64,000 nt of DNA, taken from contig CM077646.1 of NCBI GenBank assembly GCA_039707465.1, positions 79,570,715 to 79,634,714 of the forward strand. Direction: 5' to 3'. Below, one piece after another: positions 23,196-33,180 of this stretch. This DNA comes from Rhabdophis nuchalis (Eukaryota; Chordata; Lepidosauria; Squamata; Natricidae). The notes under the pieces were generated by a model that searched no databases, was not told where the DNA came from, and worked only from the letters and a program-made list of their open reading frames with translations. The number at the start of each line of letters is the position of its first letter. The first letter of the stretch is position 1. Made by a program: the position numbers and the translations under genes.

Positions 23196-23330
23196 TTGGC
23201 AACTTTGAAACTTGTGGACTTCAGTTCCCAGAATTCTCCAGCCAGCATAGCTTGTGGACATAGCTGGCTGGAGAATTCTGGGAATTGAAATCCACAAGTC
23301 TTAAAGTTGCCAAGTTTGGAAACCCCAGTA
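23196..23330. mobile_element. small hairpin MITE
   Basis: Nearly palindromic: 'cttggcaactttgaaacttg', 'cccagaattctccagccagc', a short loop, then the complement ('gctggctggagaattctggg', 'ccacaagtcttaaagttgcc'). Related hairpins are at 60573-60676 and 62491-62617, where the ends start with CAG and end with CTG, as in hAT elements. Confidence 0.65.
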
Positions 23331-23436
23331 TTAGAAATACTGATGAGAATTACACTGGTCAAGTGCTGTGCCAGCAGAAACAAAATTTTAGGTGCTACAG
23401 CAATTTCCTTCTCCAGCACATGGATAAATACATCTG

Positions 23437-23580
23437 GAAACATCTACCTACCTACCTACTTTCTTTCTCTCTCTCTCTCTCCCTCCCTACCTACTGTATT
23501 TCTCTCCCCCCCCCTATCTACTGTATTTCTCTCTATTTTTCTCTCTCTATCCCTCTACCTACCTACCTATTTACACTCTC
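23437..23580. repeat. low-complexity (CTAC)n/(CT)n tract
   Basis: Interrupted CTAC, CT and 'tactgtatttctct' repeats. Frames across it read runs of S, L and P and are not genes. Confidence 0.85.
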
Positions 23581-23899
23581 TCTTCTGCCAACCTAACAGT
23601 TTGAAAGCACATAAAAATGCAAGTAGAAAAATAGGGGCCATCTTCTTTTGAAAAAGTTTTATTGGTTTTAATAATTTATGTTGGGAAAAGGGGTAAATAA
23701 GGTAATGAATAATATTTGGAGCTTCCACATCGGATCTGATGACCGCCTCCGAGTCTTCATACATATTCAGTTAAAAAGAAATTATCAAGGGGAAGGGGTA
23801 CATACATTTTAAAATCATAAATTTTCATATTATTTTATAAATTCAATTACTTTATACTATTGACGTCCGTACAGGAATTACTAAAAAAAATATAACAAA

Positions 23900-24835
23900 T
23901 TATTTTTGCGATCTGAGTCTCTTTGCTATAGTCTCTTCCTCCTCCCCCCCACCAGCAGGCGGACCCATGGCTCCTCCCGTTCCCATCTCATCGGCATCCA
24001 GGATTGAGGAATGCTTTTTAAAAAAATTATGCGCCTCTTCAACTGTTTTAATTCTAACTCTTCCTCCCTCCCAGAATACCAGCATCCCTTCCGGCATCAA
24101 CCACTTGAACCACACCCCCTTTTTGAATAATTTTTTAGTTAAGAAGGAATAATTCCTTCTTATATCTCTTATTTTCTTTGGGATCTGCTTCAATATGGCC
24201 ACCTCGTTTTGCTGATACATCAGAGGGCCCCCTCTCTGCGCTCTCAGTATCTCCTCTCTCGTTGACCTTCTTATAAATTTAATATGTATCTCTCTGGGTA
24301 CCTCATTTATTCTGGCAAATGCTGAGTTAATTCTATAAATCAAATCAATGTCCCCCCAAATAAATTCCTTATCTTTCTTAATATAATCTGCTAACATGGT
24401 AGCCATCAGCTCTCTCAGATTCTCATTGGGTAATTCAGGAACATTCTGGAATCTTAAAAAAAAAGACATGCGTTCAAAATCAATTTTAGACATTTGACCA
24501 GTAATATCTGTAAGTTCTTTCTTAAAGTCTTTTATCTCTTCCTTCATCTCAACCATCCCCCCTTCCAGCCCCACAATTTTTTGTTTATTATTTGTTATTT
24601 CTCTTTGCAATTCCAATCTTGTGCTTAAATTGTCTTTCCGGATTTGTTGCATTTCATTCATTATTCTTTGAAACATCTCCTCTACGTTTAATGGCTGAGG
24701 GCTTGGTGACTTAGGATCCTCTACCTCTGTTTCCTTCTGTAACATTGCTGAAATCTTTGGTTGTGAGGATGGACTGGGTCTTGTAGATGCTGGAGCAGAA
24801 CTTGGTTTCCCAGATAGAGGTTTCCTCGATGCCAT
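23900..24835 (-). CDS. L1-type ORF1 protein (RNA-binding chaperone), 311 aa
   Basis: L1 ORF1p coats the element RNA as a trimer. I chose the start at 24835 (MASRKPLSG) over the upstream methionine at 24922 because it has A at -3 and G at +4, and because L1 ORF1 proteins begin with a short basic, Ser/Pro-rich arm. Visible layout: Ser/Pro-rich N-terminus (1-48), a heptad-like coiled coil (about 50-120, rich in E, K, Q, I and L), an RRM-like segment starting at FFLRFQNVPE (about 121-195), then the C-terminal domain with REIHIKFIRR, REEILRAQR and WFKWLMPEGMLVFWEGGRVR (about 181-275), and a low-complexity acidic/glycine tail ending AKRLRSQK. The frame is intact. Expected role: ribonucleoprotein assembly and nucleic-acid chaperoning in the cytoplasm and nucleus. 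The identification rests on domain order; close relatives were not searched. Confidence 0.8.
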   Translation of the reverse strand: MASRKPLSGKPSSAPASTRPSPSSQPKISAMLQKETEVEDPKSPSPQPLNVEEMFQRIMNEMQQIRKDNLSTRLELQREITNNKQKIVGLEGGMVEMKEEIKDFKKELTDITGQMSKIDFERMSFFLRFQNVPELPNENLRELMATMLADYIKKDKEFIWGDIDLIYRINSAFARINEVPREIHIKFIRRSTREEILRAQRGGPLMYQQNEVAILKQIPKKIRDIRRNYSFLTKKLFKKGVWFKWLMPEGMLVFWEGGRVRIKTVEEAHNFFKKHSSILDADEMGTGGAMGPPAGGGEEEETIAKRLRSQK

Positions 24836-25429
24836 AATTAAAGTTTTAGGTGTTAGTGCGTAGAGAGGAAGAAAGGAAAGAAAAAAAATGGCGCTGTTGG
24901 GCGGGCAGTCTGTGAAGTCCAAGACAAAAGCAGCTGGAGTTCAAATTGAGTTTACAACGTCCAGAGAGAGAAAAGGAAAAAAAAGAACATTTTTCCAAGC
25001 AAAACAGAAAGTTTCACAAAGGGAGAAAACACCAAAAGACACAGAGCATGTCCTTTTCTTATATATTTTAAAATTAGTCTAGTTTTGTTAAAATAGAGGA
25101 ATGCTTACTTTCAAAAGTTCCATCCTGAGAACAAAGAGAACGCCATCCTTCCGCCTTGCCGGCAGGGTAGGGGAACAAAAAGTAGAAACAGTCAGTTTAA
25201 AATGTAGCAAGGCTCCGGATACATTGTTTAACAGCAAATCCCTTAGTTAAGGAGAAACTTCCTTTTTCAATAAATCCGACGGAAGTCACTTTCGCTTTCT
25301 CCGCAGCGCAGGACTCTTTATGCAATCCGCTTTGTTCCAGGGGGGTTGTTTCCAACTCCCCCCTATCTTCTCTTTCCATCAGATTGAATGTAAAGAAAAG
25401 TCCAAATAAGGCACATACCATTATTTTTA

Positions 25430-25740
25430 TAATCCGAAGCCTCGGCGCAGCCATACAGCCCGGAGTTTCAGCTCCTTCTTACATCCTCCATGTTCCAGCG
25501 TCTTCAGCGAAGGGGAAACTCCCCCCGCGAAAGTTCCCCAGCCCCTAGGGCGAAGCAGGAACGCCCCACCGACCGCCGTCGAGATGGGGGCCCTCTCTGC
25601 AAGCCGCCCGTGCAGAGGGGGGATTTTAAACCTACCCCCCCATGCCCAAGGGCGCAGCTGAGGCAACACAGCGGCGGACGCGAAGATCCGCGTCTGTCCG
25701 TGTCCGAAGCCAGAAACGATCTCCCCCGGAAACGATCTCC
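25430..25740 (-). promoter_or_regulatory. CpG-rich 5' UTR / candidate internal promoter of the ORF1-only element
   Basis: About 300 bp at the 5' end of the element is strikingly GC- and CpG-rich compared with the flanking DNA, beginning with a tandem ggagatcgtttc(c/t) motif. L1 5' UTRs act as internal Pol II promoters, so promoter function is plausible. No specific start site can be read. Confidence 0.5.
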
Positions 25741-25931
25741 AGAAAAATAGGGGCCATCTTTGGTGGGAAGGTAACAGCGTTCTGTGTGCCTTTGGCATTT
25801 AGTCATACCAACCAATGACCATGTCTTTGGATAGCGCTGGCTCTTCGGCTTTGAAATGGAGATGAGCACCACCCCTAGTTTTGGGAACGACTAGCACATA
25901 TGTGTGAGGGGAACCTTTACCTTTGCCTTTA

Positions 25932-27595
25932 TTCCTTTTATAACATCCCCCATTCAGGAATTGATTTTAAAGAGAACTTAAAGGGCTTTCTTGTACATCT
26001 CTGTTTTTTTTTTTTTATTTACTTGCCTACCTAAAAAAATGCAATTCTTCATCCAGCCAAATCGTCAAAGAGATGGAAAATTTGAACCTTTCCAGCTCCT
26101 GCAGGAAAAGTTTCTTCCAACAGCTGTCTTGCTTTATGAAAGCATGAAGTCAGGACATCCAATCTTATGCTATCAATCACATAGGCTGACATTTCCTGCA
26201 AACTGTGTCCACAAGACAAACGGGGAAAACGAACCTGAAAGGAACAACAAATTGCCAAAAAGCAGATGGAATTATGTGCTCGTGTTTATATTTGGCTGTT
26301 CACATGAGCCCAGGCTAAATGCCTTCTTCTTCAGAACTACAGCACTAAGCGCACATTTGTGTCATTGCTGAAAAACACCTGATGCTGGTATTAAGAAATA
26401 CTGGGTTTAATTGCAGTCCATTAAAATGTGGAAATGTCTTCAATCGAGGATTAATGATTTAAATGAACTGTCGCTTTGCAGAGTGTTTTAGGCCCTCCTA
26501 TGCATCTGCAAACATCCTCTCTCTCCCAGCCTCCTCCCATTCCTGAACTCTTGCTAGAAGGGTCCACCACATGTTTTTCATCTCCTAGCTTTGGGTTAGT
26601 AGTCTTTTAAAAGGCTTCAACATCAGATTTCTATGATTTGCGACTTTCAGAACAGTGCTTGCATGCACAAAAGATGTTAAATTATTACTTGAACTTTGCT
26701 TGAGGCAATTCCCACTTCACGTTAAGCATTGCTTTTTTTTTTTTTATAAAGGAGGCTCAAACAAAGAATTCATTTTACTTTCATTGTCATGTTTTAGATA
26801 AGACAGAAATCTAAGTAAAACACTGAATAAAATAGATTGACTGTTGGTACTTAAGGTATAGACCTCTGCACCTCAAACTCAAATGAGAACACACTGCTGA
26901 ATGAGCGCCATCTTGGCTTCCAAACCAAATTCAAGGTGAAGGTTTAAGATTCATTAAGCGCAAAGTGGCAGGACTCCAGCCTGCTTCTGTGTTAAGTCAA
27001 CTGCACAAAATAGTCCTTCCTAGCACAAATTACCTTGGCATTTGGTTAAAACCGACAAGTGCACTCTATTTATGGACTTAACTGCCACACCGAAGTCCGC
27101 TGGAGAAGCAGTCCTCAAGTGAGCACCAGCACTGAAACATTTTTTTCCCCTCTGCAGCATCTTCTGCTGCATCAGGACCACCCAAAGAACTGCTTCTGAT
27201 GCTGAGATTAATGCATGTCTGGGCAGCCTAGACTTTTAACCTTTCACATAGTTCAGGAGTTGCGATTCTCCTGAAGAATTTAAACAAATTTTCTTAACAT
27301 TCCTCTCATTCAGAACTAAAAATGTGTGCTTTGGAACTATTAGGGCTTTTCAGGTTAAGTGTTTACGTTACTTTACTTGCGAGGTGTAAAACTAAACATA
27401 TGTTTTATGGCAGCATCTTCTCCAACTGATTTGTTTTCCACAAACAAAGAATTGGAACTCTACCATCTGCACTGTGGCCCACAAAGATTTCTTATGGTCA
27501 TAGATAAGTGGATTGCTTTCAACATCGTCATATCTGATCATGTGAACTATATGTAAGGAATGTCTATGGAGATTCTCAGTCAATCAGGTCATGGA
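25932..27595. other. unannotated stretch
   Basis: No gene or transposon is recognised. The composition is mixed and repeat-poor (especially 26400-27350), which makes it a reasonable place for conserved non-coding or single-copy DNA. The open frame at 25991-26371 has no recognisable domain. Confidence 0.4.
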
Positions 27596-27761
27596 TGTCC
27601 CAAAGGTGTTTTTTTCAAAAGGCAACTGGAGTTTTTTTTCCCCTTGAAGATGTTTTGCTTCTCATCTGTTAGAACTGAAGAAGCTTCTTGGATGAGAAGT
27701 GAACGTCTTCAAGGAAAAACAAAAATGTCCAGTTGCCTTTTGAAAAAATACCTTTGGGACA
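27596..27761. repeat. imperfect inverted repeat with hammerhead-like core
   Basis: The arms (about 27596-27672 and 27675-27761) begin with tgtcccaaaggt(g/a)tttttt and run inward through caactgga and ttgaag. On the plus strand near the centre lies ctgaagaagcttcttggatg followed by agaagtgaac. This reads as CTGAAGA, a CTTCT/AGAAG stem and GAAC, close to a hammerhead ribozyme core (CTGANGA, stem, GAAA), with one A missing. The PLE near 59.3 kb carries a comparable core. Confidence 0.6.
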
Positions 27762-27810
27762 TATATGTGAGGAGATATCTTTATATTTAATAAAGATGGG
27801 TTACTGTGTA

Positions 27811-28166
27811 TGGGACACGGTGGCTCAGTGGCTAAGATGCTGAGCTTGTTGATTAGAAAGGTCGGCAGTACGGCGGTTTGAATCACTAGTGCTGCATAAC
27901 TGAGTGAGCTCCTGTTACTTGTCCCAGCTTCTGCCAACATAGCAGTTTGAAAGCATGTAAAATGCAAGTAGAAAAATAGGAGCCACCTTTGGTGGGAAGA
28001 TAATAGCGCTCCGTGCGCCTTTGGTGTGTAGTCATGTTGGCCACATGACCACAGAGATGTCTTCGGACAGCGCTGGCACTTTGGCTTTGAAACTTAGATG
28101 AACACCGCCCTCTAGAGCTGGGAACAACTAGCATATATGTGTGAGGGGAACCTTTAACTTTGCCTT
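27811..28166 (+). mobile_element. complete Sauria-type tRNA-derived SINE
   Basis: Full-length SINE between 10-bp direct repeats ttactgtgta (27801-27810 and 28167-28176). The head has Pol III box A-like (tggctcagtggctaagatg) and box B-like (ggtttgaatcac) sequences. The body follows, and the 3' end ggggaacctttaactttgcc is the part expected to be recognised by a partner LINE (for Sauria SINEs, BovB). It is the best reference in this window for the broken copies at 1475-2325 and 23582-25930. Confidence 0.9.
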
Positions 28167-28439
28167 TACTGTGTAAAGGCCAATGTATCAAAGCTTTTCA
28201 CCAGAAATACGAAGGTTGTATTTAGCATAATGTAGAAAAATCTAAATGTGTATAATATGGAAATAAATAATAAAATTACTAGATTCCCACTATTTAGTTT
28301 TAATAATATTAATATTTGATGGTAGTAAGACAAAATATGCTGCACATATTCAGAAAACTCATTTAAAAAGTAATAATTTTGATAAATGAATTGAAACTAT
28401 TGAAGCAATCTTCTGAAATCTATGTATCTTTCACTTTAT

Positions 28440-29763
28440 TCAAATTTATATACCTCCCTATCTCCCTTGCGGGACTCAGGGCGGTGAACAGGCAATCATA
28501 AAACATAAAAACCTTGGTTACAATAAATATAATAAAAACAAATTAAACAAGAACCTGTTCTAAAAAGTCCCAATAAAACCCAGTGATAAAAGAAATTTAA
28601 AAGCTACTCCAGGCCGGCCGCACGAAATAGATGGGTTTTCAGGACCCAGTGGAAGAGGCGCAAGTCTATGGTTGTGCGCAGGTCGGGGGAGGAGATCATT
28701 CCAGAGAGCCGGAGCTGCCACAGAGAAGGCTCTCCCCCTAGGGGTCACCAGCCGACATTGGCTAGCCGACGGGGCCCTGAGGAGACCCTCTCTGTGGGAG
28801 CGGACTGGTCGATGGGAGGTATGCGGTAGGAGACGGTCTTGCAAATATTCAGGTCCATTGCCATGGAGCGCTTTGAAGGTTGTTACTAACATCTTGAAGC
28901 GCACTCGGAAAATCACAGGCAGCCAGTGCAGCTCGCGCAGGAGAGGTGTTACATGGGAGCGTCTAGAGGCCCCCAAGATCCCCCACGCGGCCACATTCTG
29001 TACTAGCTGGAGTCTCTGGGTGCACCTCAAGGGAAGCCCCATGTAGAGAGCATTGCAGTAGTCCAGGCGGGAAATGACGAGGGCTTGAGTGACCATGCGT
29101 AGGGCGTCATGATCCAGAAAGGGGCGCAGCTGGTGTATCAGGCGTACCTGATAAAAAGCCCCCCTGGCCACAGCTGACACATGGTCATCTAAAGACAGCC
29201 GAGTGTCCAGGAGGACGCCCAAGTCGCGAGCCCTCTCTGCAGGGGCTAATGACTCGCCCCCGATAGCCAGCTATGGAACCAGCTGGCTATGTCGTGGCGC
29301 CAGAAACCACAGCCACTCGGTCTTGGACGGGTCGAGTCAGAGCCTGTTTCTCCCCATCCGGACTCGCACGGCCTCCAGACACCGGGACATCACTTCCACG
29401 GCATCATTGGGGTGGCCCGGGGTGGTACTGATGGAACTCCACCCCGAAGCCACAGATGATCTCGCCCAGCGGCTTCATGTAGATGTTGAACAAGAGAGGT
29501 GAGAGGACTGACCCCTGTGGTACCCCACAAGTGAGGCACCTTGACGTCGACCTCTGCCCTCCTGCCAACACAAATTGTGACCGGTCGGAGAGGTAGGAGG
29601 AGAACCACCGTAAAACGGTGCCCCCCAGCCCCAACCCCTCCAGCCGGCGCAACAGGATACCATGGTCGATGGTATCGAAAGCCGCTGAGAGATCTAATAG
29701 GACCAGGATAGAGGAGCAACCTCTATCCCGAGTCCTCCAGAGATCATCCACCAACGCGACTCA
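28440..29763 (-). mobile_element. L2-clade LINE, 5'-truncated, frameshifted
   Basis: Minus-strand L2. The 3' UTR lies at 28440-28560 ('gcgggactcagggcggtgaa'). Post-RT coding is at 28560-29222 (MGVLLDTRLSLDDHVSAVAR to PALWNDLLP, then frameshifted). An RT fragment at 29404-29754 contains LLDLSAAFDTIDHGILLRRL, RWFSSYLSDRSQFVLAGGQR and GVPQGSVLSPLLFNIYM. A small deletion after GFGVEFHQY removes the YADD catalytic box, so the copy is inactive. The 5' end stops within the RT at about 29763. Confidence 0.85.
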
Positions 29764-29765
29764 TG

Positions 29766-31220
29766 CCATTAGTGAAAGTATCTAAAAGTCCAGAATTCCA
29801 ATCCAAAGTTTTTGTATACAATTATGTGATGTTAATCTAATAAATACTGAATATAAACTGTATATCTTCCTTCACAAAACATTATGAATAACTATTTCAT
29901 AACATTTACTTTACATAAAAGCAGTCCTGCTTAATCTAACATTCAGTTTCTCACAAAGGAGAGCCAGAAACGTTTTGGGTGCTCAGAAATGCTAGTCTCC
30001 TACACGTCTTCTACATCCAGTCTTTGGAGGCATGTTGACCTCAATCCTGAGGTAACAAAGAATACTCAAGATTGATGGTTCTTGATAAATCTGTGGCACC
30101 TGATAACTTGCCATGCAGGTTAGCAATATTTTTTGAAAACTACTTCCTTTTAAGAAATTTGATCTTCTGTTTTTTAAAAGACCGTCCTTGTGAGAACAAT
30201 AATGTCAGAGTAATGTATTTTTATTATAAGCTGTTAAAGGCTTCAGTAGGCGAGTTTGTTGTCTTATTGCATTCCCAAGTTTAAATTCACTTCCTACTTC
30301 TGTTGATATTCAACTGTTCTCAACAACATCTTTAGTGCTACATCTATCTTCTCTCTCTTTTTTAATCCTAGTGTGGAGGAGGGAATTAACCTACTTTTTT
30401 TTTTGTAAATTTCCTGGAGAGAAGACAAAGAACTCTTGATTCTATTATGATTAGATAACAGAGGCTGCTATTTTCTTTCTCAAAAACAAAATAAAAAATA
30501 AAGAAAACCTTGTTTATATCGTGAGTATAAAGTGTGAATTGTTTTCCTGACATTTTTTTCCAATTCTTTCTTTAGTAATCTGGAAACCTGCAGATCTTTT
30601 TGGAGGAAAAGCATATTTTTAACAATATAGATTTCAATATTTCTGAGTTCCTAGATAAGTCCCTTCAATTATCAAAGTTATTGTCTGGAATCATTAGCAA
30701 ATGTTGGGGGTATGGAACTATAGACTTAGTAAAAGTATGTATAGGGGCTATATAAATGCACTACTGAATATTGCTAAAAGAATATACAGTATATTTAAAA
30801 AGAATGTACAGTATATTTAAAAATCCAAACTAAAAATATTAAACAATATAGTATTAACTTGTCATTTGGGAGTCATATAATTTATCTTGTTGTCTTATTT
30901 ATTTGAATAAATAAGATAGGACAATGGTCCCTTGTTTAAAGATAAAGAAAGAAAATTGGCCTCATTCTATCTATTGTGAGTTTTCAAGTTCTTTCTAATA
31001 CATGTATTAATCTGATAGGCATGAAGCCCAGCATTAATCTCAACAATCAATAGCACATTCTGAGCAAGTGTCACACACTGAGCAGGTGTCTGGGTATTCA
31101 CATAAAATTCCACTGCAATTTGACTTGCTGGTTCGTGTGTCCTCTAATGAAAATAGTTTGTTCTGCAGATCTCAGGTCATGTAAGATGACAGCTTACTAC
31201 TAGATCTGTGAATTCATACT
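29766..31220. other. unannotated stretch
   Basis: No element is recognised. A 31-bp segment at 30498-30528 recurs at 37641-37671 (see findings). Confidence 0.45.
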
Positions 31221-31228
31221 AGCTATCC

Positions 31229-31796
31229 CCATGATGGCGAACCTATGGCATGGGTGCCACAGGTGGCACGCAAAGCTATTTCTGAGGGCACCCAAGGCAT
31301 TGCCCTGTCAGTTCCAGCGTACATGAGCACGTTGGCCAGCTGATTTTCGGCCTTGATTGTTGGCTATTTTTTGCCCTCTGGAGGCTTCAGGGAAGGCTCC
31401 TGAAGTCTCTGGAGGGAGAAAAACAGACCAACAGGCAACCTGCAAATCCATTCCTGAACTTGCGGTTTGTGTATTGGACCTTTGTTTGCCCTTCCCTGGC
31501 TCCTAGAAAGCCTCTGGAGCCTTGGAAGGGCAAAGAATTGACCTACCGGGCCCAATGTAAGTCATAAAATGGGGCATTTCCAGCCTGCAGGGGTGTGGGG
31601 GAGGTCATTTTTTGCCCTCCCCAGGCTCCAAAAAAGCCATGTGCACATGCGCAGGGCAGCAGGGAGTGTCACTCATGCATGCTCAGGGGGCATGGCATGG
31701 GAGGCATTACATTATGGGGGTGGGCACACGAACACGCACAATAGTGTGAGTGTGTGTGCTTTTGGCACCCGAGACAAAAAAGGTTCGCCATCACTG
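31229..31796. mobile_element. hAT-type MITE (568 bp)
   Basis: The ends are ccatgatggcgaacct... and ...aggttcgccatcactg, which are inverted complements. They are flanked by a perfect 8-bp duplication agctatcc (31221-31228 and 31797-31804), the hAT signature length. The interior is GC-rich and has no transposase. A related copy lies at 51282-51642. Confidence 0.85.
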
Positions 31797-31804
31797 AGCT
31801 ATCC

Positions 31805-33172
31805 TAATTCTCCTTTACCTGCTACGCTGCTACAACCGAAAATATCGCTGTGGACGTACTGCTGGTTTGTGAAGACTTTCGTGCTAAATAGCACTGCAAT
31901 ACATTTACTACTGCACACCAAAATGGCTAAAAGCAGTTGCAACTTGAGAATTTTCAAGGAATAGCCTGAATTAAAGAAGTCATATGATAGATCAAACACA
32001 AGTTGGGCAAGAACCAAAACATGATTAACTTCAAAGGAGAGGAGGTTGTCCAAATTCTGGAGGGAATTCTGAGGTCAAAGAAGCACCCTCTACTTTCAGT
32101 CATGGCACACAGATGTGCCTCTGCTACTATCCACATCCACTGTATTTCATATAAGTTTCATTCATGCTTCTTGATCAAGACGAAAGTAAGAAGTATACTC
32201 TAAAAGCTTACTCTTTTACATGAGCTAAGAAAAGAATTGCAAACCCTGGTCATCTATTTAATGCTTGATGGATTTCATTATACCAATGGAAGTCCTGCAT
32301 ATTGTATCTTTAAAGCATTTATATCTTCCTTTCCCAAAACATTTTACAAAAGAAAAAAGGCCGTATAATTTAGGAAATAAACACAATAAAAATAATAAAA
32401 AATAAAAAATTGAAAACCATTAGCAGAGCAATTTTTTTAAATTTTAATTAAAAACCTCATTAAGATTATTAACTGTCAGCAGCTTTCCTAAAAATATTTT
32501 TTTTTAAAAGAATGAAAAATCAACGCATATACAAAAGGTACAGTATAAATCTTTATTATGGTCAAAGACCAGCAATACACATTACTTCTTACAATATATT
32601 ACAGGTACTGACATTAAAATATATTTAAAAGGTATTGATATTAAAAGTGGATAATAACATACATGTTCTCAAATTGTTCGGGTCACTCCCTCGTTTATGT
32701 GGAAGAAAAGCTATGGGAGTAAATACAATAGTCCAGAAATTGTTAGAGATATATCCAAATAATTGGTACAGGATGACAACTATAATTCTGTAACCAATTT
32801 TTTTCTTGTGAACATTGCAGTATACACAAAAGGAGTGTAACTTCAATCATACAGCTACCATCTTGACTCCCTCCCCCATCCACACTGGATGACCCTGACT
32901 ACAGAATCCAGAGCAAATTGTGACATACAATTTTATTTTGCTCAGTAATGTTAGACTCTGACACTTCTCCGTTTTGTTCTAATGGAATTTAGAGCTGGCC
33001 TTGGGAATGGAATGAGACAGCCATGAAGAATTAAGCCATGAAGGCAGATTTGGAGACTAGATATAGAAAGAAGTGTAAGAAATAAACTCAAAGCAGCCCA
33101 GCCTTGATTTTGCTTAATATAATATGGAGCAGAGGGAAATTTGGATGGACTTTCAATATTCTTCAAATTAAA
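31805..33172. other. unannotated stretch
   Basis: No clear element. The segment from about 32537 ('aatctttattatggtcaaag') looks like the complement of a LINE 3' end, but the family is not identified. Confidence 0.35.
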
Positions 33173-33180
33173 CCCTACAA

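Larger units (their letters stand above)
23645..25740 (-). mobile_element. HAL1-like (ORF1-only) L1-like retrotransposon, full length
   Basis: A 2,096-bp minus-strand element bounded by a perfect 20-bp target duplication (agaaaaataggggccatctt at 23625-23644 and 25741-25760). Read 5' to 3' (right to left) it has a GC- and CpG-rich 5' UTR (about 25740-24836) that opens with two near-identical copies of ggagatcgtttcc/ggagatcgtttct, an ORF1 (24835-23900), and a 3' UTR of about 255 bp ending near an AATAAA signal with only a vestigial A-rich end. There is no ORF2: no endonuclease or reverse transcriptase is present in any frame. The copy at 1774-2260 has the same ORF1-to-3' UTR junction, so this is a family structure and not a private deletion. 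Mobilisation would need ORF2 protein from another L1. Confidence 0.85.
23582..25930 (+). mobile_element. Sauria-type SINE hosting the ORF1-only L1-like element
   Basis: A plus-strand SINE lacking its tRNA head. The left piece (23582-23644) runs 'ctgccaacctaacagtttga' to 'ggccatctt'. The right piece (25741-25930) runs from the duplicated junction through 'tggtgggaaggtaacagcgt' to the conserved end 'ggggaacctttacctttgcc'. The two pieces join colinearly with the complete copy at 27811-28166, with only the 20-bp target duplication added. Confidence 0.85.

Noticed and set aside
25427..25872. GC-rich 5' region as a host CpG-island promoter
   Set aside because: It lies inside the target duplications of the ORF1-only element, so it is that element's own 5' UTR.
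27811..27910. Possible tRNA gene (box A and box B present)
   Set aside because: The boxes belong to the tRNA-derived head of a SINE with a body, tail and flanking duplications, not to a cloverleaf tRNA.
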